Source of the DNA: Homarus americanus
Lineage: Eukaryota; Arthropoda; Malacostraca; Decapoda; Nephropidae
Assembly: GCF_018991925.1 (NCBI RefSeq)
Contig: NW_024732238.1
Coordinates: 8,326,642-8,390,641 of the forward strand
Direction: 5' to 3'
DNA length: 64,000 nt
The notes beneath the pieces were generated by a model. The model did no database searches. It was not told the DNA's origin and saw only the letters and a program-made list of their open reading frames with translations. Position 1 is the first letter of the stretch. Each line of letters begins with the position of its first letter. Both the position numbers and the translations under genes were made by a program. Shown here piece by piece: positions 1 to 11,700 of the stretch.

Positions 1-758
1 TGGATTGCTTTTGTTGCAACCAGGCTTCCACACAAGACTTATTTCCACTGCAATAACAACAAAAAGTACTCTTGGGTTACCACACATAGTCTCGCGCCAC
101 TGACAGTCACTGTAGACGGTTGTCGCGGCAAGGAGAACTGGTAAGCGTGACTTGAATTAACCATTTAGGTGCAATAGACCAGCCTGGATTGCTTTTGTCG
201 CAACCAGGCTTCCACACGTGATATTTCCACAGGGATAACAAACCTAAGTTAACACACTTAGTCTCGTGTTGATCACTGTCACTGTAGACGGGTGTCGTGC
301 AGGAGAACTCTAAGCATGAATTGATTAACCATTTACTGTAGGTTTGAAAGGCCAGCCTGGATTGCTCTTGTTGCAACCAGCATCCACACGTGATATTTCC
401 ACGGGGATAACAACCTAGGTTAACAGGCTTAATCTCGTGTCGATGACGGTCCACAGGGCGGAGTGGCGGTGGAGGACTCTATGTGGTGTGGTGTCCCGCT
501 CCCTTCAGGAGGGAGAGAATGGGAGCGTCTTAACTAACCCATGGCCAAGGGGATACTACTTAAAATGAGGTTTTTGGGTGTGAAGTGATGAACAGTACAA
601 CATTGTCTACTGCCCCCCCCCCCCAAAGGCTGGCAAACATACCACTAATGGAAAATATATGTCCCAGTTATGCCTCGCCAGGTGCCTTATCTCTAGTAAA
701 ACAAACTTTCGAGTTGGTTGCGTGGGTAAGCCTAACGCAACCCATGACAATGTAATGT
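1..758. repeat. Dispersed repeat with hairpin-bearing tandem monomers (left copy)
   Basis: About 160-190 bp monomers each carry a near-perfect hairpin (CCTGGATTGC ... GCAACCAGG) at about 1-25, 181-210 and 356-380, followed by a 300 bp non-repeated part. The whole block is present again as its reverse complement at 39725-40497. The open frame at 107-454 and its mirror at 40080-40385 are the same repeat read in the same sense, so I do not call a protein. The left edge may be cut by the window start. The family is not recognised. Confidence 0.8.
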
Positions 759-1194
759 ATTTCATGGGGCAAAGGGAGGCTCAGGAACGTAAATCCTGTA
801 TTTCATCTATTTCTTAAGGGGAAAATTGATCCGCTTAACGTTGTTTCGTATAATGTCGCATTTTCAGGAACGTATCCCCAACGTTAAACGAAAACTTACC
901 GTATAAAGGAATTTTTCAGTATATTAACTACAGGAGGTCCCTGGGTTATGTACGTCCAACTTACGTAAATCCAACGATAAGAATGAGGTCCCATAAATTT
1001 AAACTCTAAATTTACAGTACACCTGACCCTCGCTTTATGCTATGGATGTGTTATGTGACAACAAAGCATAATGGGAACCCAAATACAGTAGAACATCGAT
1101 TTAAAGTGATTTAATTAAAAAAAATTATTTAAAGCAACACCCACAATTAAGGACAATGTACAGGTATTAGTTTAAAGAGAATCTTTCCTATTTT
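759..1194. other. Unassigned stretch with terminal-repeat remnants
   Basis: No gene is seen. Short Tigger-like end sequences occur, for example CACCTGACCCTCGCTTTATG near 1020, resembling the ends of the element at 36700. I read these as decayed ends of DNA transposons. Confidence 0.35.
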
Positions 1195-1865
1195 ACACGA
1201 GTTCAACCATTAGCTTAAATACCGAAATTATGCTGAATGTCTTGGCTTCTAATGTTTCAATAGTGTCTGAGAACAATTTAAGAGAGTAACTGAGGAAGAA
1301 GAAATAGATGTCTGAAGATTCACAGGTATTTCCTTCATCTCCAAAGCCCTTCCAAGTACCTTGGGGTACTCCTCCTCACCTAAGCTCTGGAAATAACTTT
1401 TTAGGACTTCCCAGCACTTTAGTATTCTGTCAATAGATGGCAAAAGAGAGAGCCATCTAGTCACAACATGCCGCAACAGATTGCAATTATCAACCTCCAC
1501 GAATTCACAGAATTCCTTTAAATGCGCTGTTCTTTTAGCAAATCTTGTTGCATTGTGCAAATATGAGCCAGACAGTTTGCAGCAATAACTTTCTTTTGAG
1601 CCATTTTCAATTTTTTATAAACACTGTCGTGTTTTCCATAGTTTACACTTGCATTGTCAGCAGTGTATGCTGACACTTTATTCAGATCCAGACCTGACGT
1701 CTCTAGTTTAGAAAGTAGCTGATTTGTTATGGCCTCTGATGATTCTTTGTTATCATTGTAAAAGTCAAGTAACACATGTTGCACTCCCTTCTCAAAATGA
1801 AAGCACAGTCATGCGCCGGCTAACGTCCAACCGAACAACGTCCGATCACATATACGTCCGTGGCC

Positions 1866-2460
1866 CATGAAAAAAAAAAAAAACCTCACACAACCACCAA
1901 CACTTCCTTCACACCAACACCTCCCTCACACCAACACCAACACCTCAGACACCAAGACCTCCCTCACACCACCACTAACATCTCCCTCACACCAACACCC
2001 ACACCTCTCTCACACCAGCAACTACACCTCCCTCACATCAACACCAACACCTCCCTCACACCAACACCCACACCTCCCTCACACCAACACCCTCCCTCTT
2101 TCAACACCCACACCTCTCTCACCATCACCAACACCTCCCCTCCCTACTCCCTCCTCCATCCTTCCCCACACCTCCCCTCACCTACTACCTCCTTCACCAC
2201 CGACTTCCTCCTCTCACATCCTCAAACCACCAACTCTCCTCACCCTCCTACTTCCACCACCAACAGCTCCCTCACCATCCTCCACCACCACCAACACCTC
2301 CTCCCTCTCCTTCCTACTTACCACCACCAACACCTTCTCCACACCATCCCTCCTACCACCAACACCTCCCTCCAGTCTCTTACCACCAACACCTCCCTCA
2401 CCTTTTCTTCCACCACCATAACACCTCCTCAAACCACCACCAACCTCCCTCATCACTAGC
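1866..2460. repeat. C-rich degenerate minisatellite
   Basis: This is a pyrimidine/CA-rich tandem array of variants of CTCCCTCACACCAACACC, with a poly(A) run at its left edge. Several long frames exist on both strands, rich only in Thr, Pro, Ser and His, so they are composition artefacts and not genes. Confidence 0.85.
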
Positions 2461-3268
2461 ACCTCCGGCTTCCTGCTTCCTACTTCACACGATACCTCCC
2501 TCACCCCGTCACTTCTATTCAATTTTATAAGCAAAAAACAAAAACTCAACCTAAAGGACATAAATTAACAATTAAATACTTCACACCACAGGCGCCAACT
2601 GTCAAACATGTCACTGTCATCCCACCCTCCCCCCCCTCCTCCCAGCGAAGGTTTCTGGTTACACAATAGCCTTTAAGTTTGTATCTTATATAAAATCACA
2701 GACTAAAGTTGGGAGAATATAATTTGCATTGCTGAAATCCTTGCAAGACAGCGGATAATTTGAATATAAACGTCATATATTTTGCACAAAAGATAAAAAT
2801 TTTGCTCTCTCTAAAAAAATTCTTAAATTAGATCTAAAATTTGTATGTCTAATGTAAATTATAGCTCGTTTATATTCAAATTAATCGCTGTCTTGTGGGG
2901 ATTCCGGCAATGTAAATTATATTCTCTCAGGTCACTTCTATGAAATTTTATGGGCAAAACACAAAAACTGATTTAAACATAAATAAACAAATAAATACTT
3001 CACCAGACCTTCGGGCAAACTGTCAAAGTACACCTCACTTCCCGCTCCCCCCAAGCTCTCTCCCTCCCTCCCTCTCACCCATCTGCCCAGCCAGGGTTTT
3101 TATCTTATACAGGTTGACAATCCCTTATCCGAAATCCTTGGGACCAGATGCATTTCGGTTTTTGGAATTTTTCGGTTTTCAGAATGGTTAGGTTTTTTTT
3201 TTTTTTTATACAGGGATCAGCCCACCCGGGCACAGGTCACTGACCCACATTGGGGCCTGGGGGCTAAA

Positions 3269-3312
<44 letters not shown>

Positions 3313-3346
3313 TATATGTATGTAATATATATATATGTATGTTATG

Positions 3347-4198
3347 CAGTGACCCCTCGTTTAACGAACACCTCGGTTAACGTAATTTGGAATTAACGAA
3401 CTTTACCTTCCGCCAGGATCTTCAATTAGGTTACTTGAAAAAAATTACGCAAACTTCTTACGAACCGACCTCAACATGTTTTCGCTTGCACTGACCGGGC
3501 AACCAGCTTTAGTATCAGTCCGCCAATACATTAATCGGTTCTAGGGCTTAAATTCCTTACTATTTTTGTAAATATCAAGAAGTTTATACTATTCAATAAT
3601 TTTAAAAGTTTAATATTCAATTTTCTAGTCATTTCAACAATTATTGAACAAAATTGAAGGTAAAGTGACTAGTTTAATGCGCGGCATCCAGCCTCTTAAC
3701 ACAGCAAACAGGCGTCAGTCTCTCTCTGTTTTCAGTGGAGGTAACATCTTGCTTGAGACTCTCTTCAACTAAATGCTTTTTTTCTGTGTTTCCAAGCGAA
3801 TTATTGGTCATTTTGAAATATATTTTATATAATGACAATATATAATGCAGTGCAGCGTTGATTTAAAGTAAATAATCTTGAATTAAACCAGAGAGCTAAA
3901 ATTTTATGGGTGAAATGGCACCATGGGGTGACTTCTCTTCCACCCCAATGCCTTCTCTTCTTCCTTCTCCTCCACCCCCATTCTAAATCCCATCATCATC
4001 ATCATCATCCAGGAGCCTTCTACATACACACCTCCAAGTAAGTGAACTTTTCTACCATTTTTGTTGAATTTAGGAAATTTTCGGTGAGCTGGAACCAATT
4101 GCACCAAGCCCATTGAAACAATGGTTTGATTGTGAACTTTTAGGTTAGCAAGCGACCCCAGCTGGAGCGGATTGAGTTAGATTAACCGAGAGTCACTG
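3347..4198. mobile_element. Tigger family A MITE, copy A1
   Basis: It begins CAGTGACCCCTCGTTTAACG and ends with its inverted relative ...GAGAGTCACTG. The body shares the family A landmarks: ATCGGTTCTAGGGCTTAAATTCC, a (CAT)n run and CAGGAGCCTTCTACATACAC. It is internally deleted and has no transposase. It lies inside N1. Confidence 0.85.
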
Positions 4199-4200
4199 TA

Positions 4201-4215
4201 ATAATAATAATAATA

Positions 4216-4264
<49 letters not shown>
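4201..4264. repeat. (TAA)n microsatellite
   Basis: Near-perfect trinucleotide run next to the right end of A1. A similar run lies on the other side of A1 at 3271-3312, probably one tract split by the insertion. Confidence 0.85.
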
Positions 4265-4265
<1 letters not shown>

Positions 4266-4546
4266 TCATAGGTCTAGGTCGTGTTTCTCACTTTTGATCT
4301 TTTATCATTCTTGTACTGTATTTCTTTATTATTATTATTATTATTTTATTATTACAGTATTATTGTTATTATCATTATTGTTATCATTCTTATTTTATTT
4401 TTGTGTATTTTTTATTAAAATTTTTATTTACTATGAATAATTATTATTACTACTGTATTATCATTATTATTATTATTATAATTATTATTACTATTACATT
4501 TTCACCCCCCAGGCCCCAATGTGGGTCAGTGACCTGTGGGCTGTTA

Positions 4547-4547
<1 letters not shown>

Positions 4548-4620
<73 letters not shown>
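4548..4620. repeat. Poly(A) tract of 73 nt inside N1
   Basis: Uninterrupted homopolymer. The sister element N2 has only about 15 A at the same place, so this looks like a local expansion or an assembly artefact. The lysine-rich frame across it is an artefact. Confidence 0.9.
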
Positions 4621-4623
<3 letters not shown>

Positions 4624-6455
4624 CTCCACAAAAAAACTTTCGGTTTTCAGAGCTTTTCGGTTTTTGGAATTTCGGATAAAGGGTTGTCAACCTGTATAAT
4701 ACAGTAGCTCAGACTAAAGTTAGGAGATTATAATTTGCATTGCTAGAGTCCTTGCAAGACAGTGAGTAATTTGAATATAAACGTCATATATTTTGCACAA
4801 GAAAAAATTTTGCTCTCTGTAATAAAATTCTTAAATTAGATCTAAAATTTGTATGTCTAATGCAAATTTTAGCTTGTTTATATTCAAATTGGTCGCTGTC
4901 TTGTGAGAATTCCAGCAATGTTAATTATATTCTCCCAGGTCATTTCACTGGCATTTTAAAATGAGAGAAGCTTAGTAGGACTGTTAAATAAACACACAGA
5001 GACCTTCGGCTCAAACTGTCAAACATATCACCTCAACCCCCCACTCCCCTCCCCTGGCTGGCTCCGTCCCTCCCTCCTTCCCTCCCAGGCAGGGTTTTAG
5101 GCTTACCGTTTTTATCTTATATAATATCTCAGATTAAAGTTAGGAGATTATAATTTGCATTGCTGAAATCCTTGCAAGACAGTGAATAATTTGAATATAA
5201 ACATCATATATTTTGTTCAAGAGATAAAATTGTAGTACATTAGTGTACAGTACTGTAGTATATTTTATAATATAAAGTTTTTCAACTGTATTTTTGGGTA
5301 GATTTACATAAATTTCTTCATTTATTTTCATCCATTTACATGCACACACCATACTAAAAGAAAAGTAAAAGAAATAAATGACCTTAGTGCAAACCTGTAG
5401 TGTACTTGTACTAAATGATAACGGTACTAAAATTGTTATGTCTAGTGCAAATTATAGCTTGTTTATATTCAAATTAATCACTATCTTACAAGAATCCCAG
5501 CAATGTAAATTATATTCTCCCAGGTCATTTCACTGGCTTTTTATAAGAGAGAAGCTTAGTCACTTAAGAACTGATAAATAAACAGGCGTTTGGCCTTGGG
5601 CGCCAACTGTCAAACATACTACCTCACCTCCGCTCCCCCTCGCTCCCTCGCTCCCTCCCTCTCCCCCCATCTGCCCAGCATTGCTGGAATCCATTTAAGA
5701 CGGTTAATAATTTGAATATAAACGTCATGTATTTTGCACAAGAGATAAAAATTAATCACCTGTATCACATTACAGTAGTGATTTAAGAGTAAAAGTGTAT
5801 ATGTACGTATATAGTATTCCACATACACGTAAGTATAAATACAAAGTTTGTGATGATCAGACAACGTCCATTTCGGTTAACGTCGTATCTAGGACGTTAA
5901 CCGCCGTATCTAGGACATTAACCGGCGCATGAAAGTATCTCAGAAGTATTTAGAAACACTTTGTTGCACCATTATTGAAGCATCAGTTGCTATTGAAAAG
6001 GGCAAGCCATGTTCTTTGATGTACTCCACATGCGTTTGTACAGAATATGGTGCTAGAATATTTTCACACAGAGCTTTTGCTTTAGTTTTCCCACATGTTA
6101 CACCTTTCACTATCAATGAGTCACTGTATATACATTTGTCAACCCTTACTCCACAATCAACACTTCTGTATGACTGATGATGATTCACAGCATGATACAC
6201 TTTACACAGTTCTGCAGCCAAGATTTTGTCATTTTGAGATGATCGAGCTGGGGAGAAAAATGATAACAATGATGATGTACCAGCACTACAAGTGTTAACT
6301 CTATGTTTATCTGTGGTAGCGTGTCGTTCAACTGCACCTTTTCCCTTACTGCTAATCTCCACATCACAACGGCATAGTATACAAAAACATGAAAGTCATC
6401 TTTTCTGCTTTTAGCAATAAATCCAAATTCTTTGGCCCATTCATGGTTAAATGTA

Positions 6456-6524
6456 CACCTAGACCCCGACTTACGACTACGTGGACTTACGACCGTCGGG
6501 ACTTACGACCGCCTCAGATATAGA

Positions 6525-6556
<32 letters not shown>

Positions 6557-6894
6557 AAATGACACGCATTTTCTATACCGAAACGTTTCCAGTTAATGTA
6601 GTCTCCATGTATAATTAGAAAATTATGGGGGCCCCATGTGCATTCAGCTGACATTAAAGGTTAAGTGCTCAGTCACACTGTATCCATTCCTTATTATTTA
6701 TTACTTTCACTGTACTGTATCCATTCATCATTATTCATTACTTTTACTGTACTGTATTTCATTGTAGATTTTTTATTAAAAAAAAATATATATATATATA
6801 TTTTTTTTTTTTTATCTATGTCGGACTTACAACCATGTCGGACTTACGACCTGGATTTGAGTCCCTAACCCCGTCGTAAGTCGGGGTCTAGGTG
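6456..6894. mobile_element. Tigger family E MITE, copy E1
   Basis: Inverted ends CACCTAGACCCCGACTTACG, flanked by TA, are inserted after codon 6 of the hAT gene. Its right half (GGGGGCCCCATGTGCATTCA and onward) matches the 3' part of the transposase-bearing element E4 at 51868-53832, so it is an internal-deletion derivative. It contains a poly(A) run and an (AT)n run. Confidence 0.85.
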
Positions 6895-6913
6895 TAGTCT
6901 TTCTTTCTGGCAT

Positions 6914-7518
6914 TTCTTTAGAGGCTTGAAGCAAGAACAAAAAAGTCAACCATTCTCCACTGTGGCCTTGGGCAGACTGACCATCTCAAATGTGTTGACG
7001 GTATTGACAACTTGACTCGTACACTGTGGCTCATCAGCAGTGTTGACAACAGCAACTACATATAATAAAAATACGTTAACGGTTATTATGGCCTTCAGTT
7101 CCCGCTGTTTTAAGTATACCTAAGGTAATTTCTATATTTTTTTTAATCAGACCCCAAAAAGGGGGACAAATTATCATCCGGCTCGAGGTAGCGCCGGACG
7201 GAGGACAGAGTGCTCAAAAGCCAGACATCTGGCCATCCTAGCGACTACCCTCTCACATCAGCTGATTGCTAGTAAACAGACCATTTCGCATCCTGTAATT
7301 TTAGCTGTGTTGGTTTATGAGTGTTTGTTTATTCTATGAGATGGGCTGAGGTACATCTGGGTAGACTCTCAGTTGGGGCAAGGGGAGGGCCAGCATAAAG
7401 TAATGAAAAACTAAATTGAGAGAAAAGTGGAAGTGCTTGGTGAGTCAGACGAGAGGCGGGTGGTGCGCGTCCCATAATTTTAGCTGTGTTGATTTATGAT
7501 TGTTTGTTTAACAAAATA
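6914..7518. other. Unassigned stretch
   Basis: 5' flank of the hAT gene plus unplaced sequence. No splice-bounded exon or transposase motif is seen. Confidence 0.3.
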
Positions 7519-7625
7519 CAGTGGTCCCTCGATTAACGAACGCCTCGGTTAACGAATTACCTTCCATAAGAATCTTCAATTCGGATAACGAACAAAAATT
7601 CGGTTAACGAAATTCTTACGAAAAC
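7519..7625. mobile_element. Tigger family A end fragment (A2)
   Basis: CAGTGGTCCCTCGATTAACG opens a 107-bp left end of family A with repeated GGTTAACGAA motifs. It then joins LINE sequence directly, so the rest of the element is lost. Confidence 0.75.
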
Positions 7626-7935
7626 ATCTCCTTAAGGGAGATTTTAATCACGAAACAATGGACTGGGTAAATCTTACCAAACAAGCCAGGGGAGAAGAAT
7701 TCCCACACGGGGAGACAACATCCCAGATTTAGTCTTGACAACTGAGGAGGCTATGGTGTACAAAGTCCACGTTGGGGAGAAACTAACTCCAACCAGTGAC
7801 CCCTACATACTAAGATGGAATACCATCTTTGAATGTTGAGAGAAAATAGTAGTTAAAGAGAAATACTATGACTTCAACCTTCGAGGTTACCAGCTCGTTA
7901 GAGACAAACTGCAGGTATGTCCTGGAACGAATTAT
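7626..7935 (+). pseudogene. CR1-like LINE endonuclease fragment
   Basis: The frame reads GDFNHETMDWVNLTKQARGE, then with frameshifts PDLVLTTEEAMVYKVHVGEK and YYDFNLRGYQLVRDKLQ. GDFN and the later LVLT motif are landmarks of the apurinic-like endonuclease domain of CR1/Jockey-group LINEs. It is truncated on both sides. The family may be the same as the LINE at 15836-20849. Confidence 0.75.
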
Positions 7936-8125
7936 TTTAAATGAGCGCCAAGTAATTCCCAGGCCGAGCAGGAGGTTTGCAACTGTTCACCATGTGTGAG
8001 CTATATGTTATGGTATGGTTATTTTTCAACTCTTAAAAATGGGTAGATACACATAATTTTCTTAATTTTTTTTACTCATTTACATGCACACATAATACTA
8101 AATACAGAAAGTGCAAAATTAAATA

Positions 8126-9752
8126 CAGTAGTACCCCGCTTAACGCGGTCAATAAAACCCACAGGGTACCGTGTTAAGTGAAAACCGCGCTAAGTGAACA
8201 ACAGAACATATGGGATTAATTCCAATAGAAACTGGCCCGATCCCCAAACTCCACTTTTTCCGACACAATACCTATGTTCTAGTAAAAATAACATCTTAAT
8301 TTTATGATGGTACATGCACACAATTCATACTTAAGAGAAATAGAGAAATACAGTCGCCAAGTTAATGTTCATTCAAATAATGGACTCAACTCCCTCCCCC
8401 TCTTCTCACACTACACTGCTGGCTCTTCCCTCTCTGAGAAATTTTTGGGGGAAAACCACTAAATTTTAATAAATAATACCTCAAACTAAAGTTAGGATAA
8501 TACAATTGACATTGCTGGATTCCTTGTAAGACCAGGAATATTTTGAATATAAATGTCATATATTTTGCACAAAAGATAACATATTTACTCAGAGTAAACA
8601 TTATATCTAAAATTTGTATGTCTAATGCAAAATCTATGATGTTTATATTCAAAATGATCACCAAATTGTAAGAATTCCAGCAATGTAAATTATATTCTGG
8701 CCGGGTAATTTGTATGAATTTTATGAGCTAAAACAAATATCTTCAGTTCATAAAAAAAAAATATTCTTCACGACACTATCTGTCAATCAAAGTACCCCAC
8801 CTTGCCCCCCCCCTCTTCCAACCGTGTGGTCAGTCCCAACCCTCCCCCTCCCCCCACCAATCCTCCCTTCAAGAGATGTTGGGTGAAAAAACTAAATTTT
8901 AACATTTAGTATTAAATAATACCTCAGATGAAAGTTAGGATAATATAATTGACATTGCTGGATTCCTTGTAAGACCAGGAATATTTTGAATATAAATGTC
9001 ATATATTTTGCACAAAAGATAACATATTTACTCACAGTAAACATTACATCTAAAATTTGTATGTCTAATGCAAAATCTATGATGTTTATATTCAAAATGA
9101 TCATCAAATTATAAGAATTCCAGCAATGTAAATTATATTCTGACCCGGTAATTTGTATGAATTTTATGAGCTAAAACAAATATCTTCAGTTAATAAAAAA
9201 AAAATATTCTTCACACAGTAACAGATGGTCGGTCGGTCCCTCCCTCCCTCCCTCCCCCCCCCACCAACCGTCCCTACCAGATGTGTGGGAAAACCAGAAT
9301 ATTTACCTTTTTAGTAATAAATAATACCTCAAACTAAAGTTAGGATAATATAATTGACATTGCTGGATTCATTGTAAGCCCAGGAATATTTTGAATACAA
9401 ATGTCATATATTTTGCAAAAAAATAACATATTTACTCAGAGTAAACATTATATCTAAAATTTTTATGTCTAATGCAAAATCTATGATGTTTATATTCAAA
9501 ATGATCATCATATTGTACGAATTCCAGCAATGTAAATTATATTCTGGCCGGGTAATTTGTATGAATTTTATGAGCTAAAACAGGCAGTCAGGCAGGGTGG
9601 CGGGTGGGTCGAATCTAAAAATAGCTCTCGAGCCGGACACTCACCGCGTATACGTGGAAAAAACCCGCGTTAAGTGAAAGTTCGGCTCTGGCGAGGCACC
9701 GCGTATACGGTAAAACGCGCTAAGCGAAACCGCGTTAAGCGGGGTAATACTG
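8126..9752. mobile_element. Tigger-related MITE F1 with three palindromic units
   Basis: It starts CAGTAGTACCCCGCTTAACG and ends with the inverted form GCGGGGTAATACTG, flanked by TA. The outer part (ATCTTAATTTTATGATGG...) is homologous to the 3' regions of families B, C and D. Inside, a unit of about 420 bp that folds back on itself (arms ACATTGCTGGATTCCTTGTA / mirror) occurs three times, near 8510-8690, 8940-9135 and 9345-9545. There is no transposase. Confidence 0.8.
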
Positions 9753-10181
9753 TATAGTATACAGTAAGAGCCCCGAGTACCAGACAAATTAAGTCAGAGA
9801 GATATTGTTAATGAGACAAACTCCGTTAATCAGACATCCATATAAGCAGGGAAGAACAACTGCTCTAAACAGCTAGGATATTACACTAATATAGATTGGA
9901 TTATTTAAGTTCATTAATGGAAATTATTTGTATAATTCCATGCAGTAATATTATTTGTACAGTAGTCCCTCACCAACTGTGAATTTCAAGTATCCACGGT
10001 TTAGCGCAGCATTATTTTCCCTCAGTGTTCCAATGCATTCATCCGCTCAGCGTCCAGCCTCCCACCACTGCTCGCCCTCCATTCTCAGTGTTGTGATCTT
10101 GTACAAAGCAGATGTATTTTACTGTTCCGTACATTGGATATTTAATACATATTTTCTACAGTAATAACACTGATTTTGCCA
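9753..10181. mobile_element. Isolated Tigger-type ends
   Basis: Two single left ends are seen: CAGTAAGAGCCCCGAGTACC at 9762 and CAGTAGTCCCTCACCAACTG at 9960. No matching right ends or transposase could be paired, so they are probably truncated copies. Confidence 0.45.
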
Positions 10182-10185
10182 TTAA

Positions 10186-10489
10186 CCCTCTCATGGTCTT
10201 TCAACACAAATTGCGTAGCTAAGAGGTCCCGTGCTGGCACAACCCCTCCCTCTCAGCCATATCTCACACTTAGAGCACCCGTCCCATAAGAGAACAGTGG
10301 ACCTGCCCTATCAACCACCTAAGTTCCTCCCACAAGCCTCATAGACTGGCAGATGTGTCACTAAGGGTGCAGTTTGGGTATGAATCACTCTAGCCAATGT
10401 TTACTAAATTGGAAAAACAATTCCAGTTACCAGATGCATCAAAAGGTGAGATTGTAAAATACGCTATTTGTGTCGAAAGACCACAAGGG
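10186..10489. mobile_element. Candidate piggyBac-type MITE
   Basis: The left end follows TTAA (10182-10185) and reads CCCTCTCATGGTCTTTC. The right end is the imperfect inverse (GAAAGACCACAAGGG), with about 28 bp of inverted similarity extending through ACACAAAT and GCGTA. Ends starting CCC at a TTAA are typical of piggyBac. The right flank is ATTG, not TTAA, so the assignment is tentative. Confidence 0.45.
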
Positions 10490-10532
10490 ATTGAAATTTT
10501 CAACCATAGCCAAGAGTTCCAGAGAGTTAACT

Positions 10533-11030
10533 ATGACCCCTAAGCATGCATTGAGTGTTGTTAGTGATAAACGTGAGAAGAAAGCGAAGAGGGCAAGGAA
10601 TGTAATAACTCCTGAAAAAAAGTTAAAGTGCTCGACAGACTAGCACGTGAGAAGAACATAGCATCATGGGATGCACCATGGAAGTAAACACATTCTTGAT
10701 TTGTATGATCAAAAAACGTGAGTCTAAGATAAGGGCTAGTGTTGCTGGTGGCACATGGAAAAGTGTAAAAGTAACTTATATGCCGTGTAACCATAGTCTT
10801 GAAAAGATGGAAAAGGCACTGAACATATGGATGGAAGACCAGGCCCAGAAAAATGTGCCTTTAAGTTCTGAGTTGATACTTGTGAAGGCCAGACAGATTT
10901 ACGGCCATCTTGTTGAAAGTGCAGGTGAGGAAAGTGTTGCAGATGTAAAATTTTAAGCCAGTAAGGGCTGGTTTGAAAACTTTAAGAAAAGATTTTACAG
11001 CCTACACAATGTGAAACACTCTCTCTCTCA
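10533..11030 (+). pseudogene. Tigger transposase N-terminal pseudogene
   Basis: It starts MTPKHALSVVSDKREKKAKR, a basic leader followed by EKKLK of the psq-type helix-turn-helix. After frameshifts comes the CENP-B-type second DNA-binding domain (MEKALNIWMEDQAQKNVPLS ... ASKGWFENFKKRF.SLHNVKH). The DDD catalytic core is absent. It has several frameshifts and stops. Confidence 0.8.
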
Positions 11031-11660
11031 GAGGAATTAAGACAAACAAGCATCCATTGAGGGTCTTGTTGTGTGACTGCATGGAGGCGAATTAAAAGAT
11101 CAGCTGTTGAGGAGCTTATCGTTTGGCAACACTGGTGCATGTTACCACTCCTTTCCAATCCATCTCTCTAATTACCCACAGCTTTCTGCTTTCTCACTCC
11201 TTATTTTAAAATGTTATGTAATGTAATGTTAAAAGGATACAACTTTGCTCATTTATACTTATCACACTCTCCCTAAAAATGTTTTATCTTTCATGTTTAT
11301 TCGAGACATCTTCAGGTCATGAGACCCACTAATCCCCCACCCAAGAAAGGGTGACCTGACATTCCATCAGAAGGTCAGTAATATGAGACCACTAATCTCG
11401 CATCCTACCTCCACCTGACATTGAGTCAGGTCAGGTCAGGTCCCCACCAAAATACATAACTTTCATTTTTATTTGACATTTTCAGAAAATTCTCTCGATT
11501 TTCAACCTTGGAAAATTTATTACTAAAGTTGGAAATTTTTTGAAAATTCTGGCTGTGGGAATGGTTTTCCGAACAAATTTCAATTCCGGCTATCAGAAAT
11601 ATTATTGTATTTTTGAGAGGATTTTCCCATTATTATTTCTTTGTATGTGTTTTGTGTGTG

Positions 11661-11700
<40 letters not shown>

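Larger units (their letters stand above)
3110..4694. mobile_element. Tigger-type MITE N1 (MER44-like ends)
   Basis: Its terminal inverted repeats are CAGGTTGACAATCCCTTATC and its reverse complement, flanked by TA. An internal pair of inverted arms (GGTCACTGACCCACATTGGGG near 3226, mirror near 4510) lies next to (ATA)n and a 73-nt poly(A) run (4548-4620). Element A1 is nested inside. A sister copy lies at 45484-46339. Confidence 0.85.
1804..5928. mobile_element. Composite non-autonomous element G1 inserted in the hAT gene
   Basis: The ends are inverted copies of ATGCGCCGGTTAAYGTCC (1811 and 5928 sides). The insertion is flanked by the direct repeat ATGAAAG at 1797-1803 and 5929-5935, a probable target duplication. 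Removing it rejoins RYF and HFEKGVQ of the hAT frame. It contains a C-rich tandem block (1866-2460) and several copies of a palindromic 250-400 bp unit (about 2700-2940, 4725-4945, 5140-5530, 5685-5760). Element N1 is nested at 3110-4694. No transposase frame is present. Confidence 0.75.
1195..6913 (-). pseudogene. hAT-family transposase pseudogene with BED zinc finger, split by two insertions
   Basis: Read on the minus strand, the gene starts at an ATG at 6913 (MPERKT), is interrupted by element E1 (6456-6894), and resumes with FNHEWAKEFGFIAKSRKDDF, a CxxC...HxxxxH BED-type finger (CILCRC ... HATTDKH), then the transposase core to FSIATDAS near 5985. A second insertion (1804-5928) splits it. 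The core resumes at about 1803 with HFEKGVQHVLLDFY, YTADNASVNYG (acidic residue in a hAT-like D-x-A motif), NCLAHICT and VTRWLSLLPSIDRIL, then runs into frameshifted sequence ending KTFSIISVFKLMVEL near 1195. It has at least two frameshifts and a stop. The order of motifs matches hAT proteins of the ZNF862/DUF4371-like kind. The C-terminal dimerisation region is missing. It is non-functional. Confidence 0.85.

Noticed and set aside
107..454. Protein gene in the hairpin repeat and its mirror at 40080-40385
   Set aside because: The frame depends on the repeat phase and has no recognisable domain; the repeat is dominated by inverted hairpins.
1860..2460. Long overlapping frames rich in Thr, Pro, Ser and His, on both strands
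   Set aside because: They come from a C-rich tandem repeat; no domain, no splice context, and several frames are open at once.
4403..4707. Frames with a long lysine run
   Set aside because: They read through the 73-nt poly(A) tract inside a MITE.
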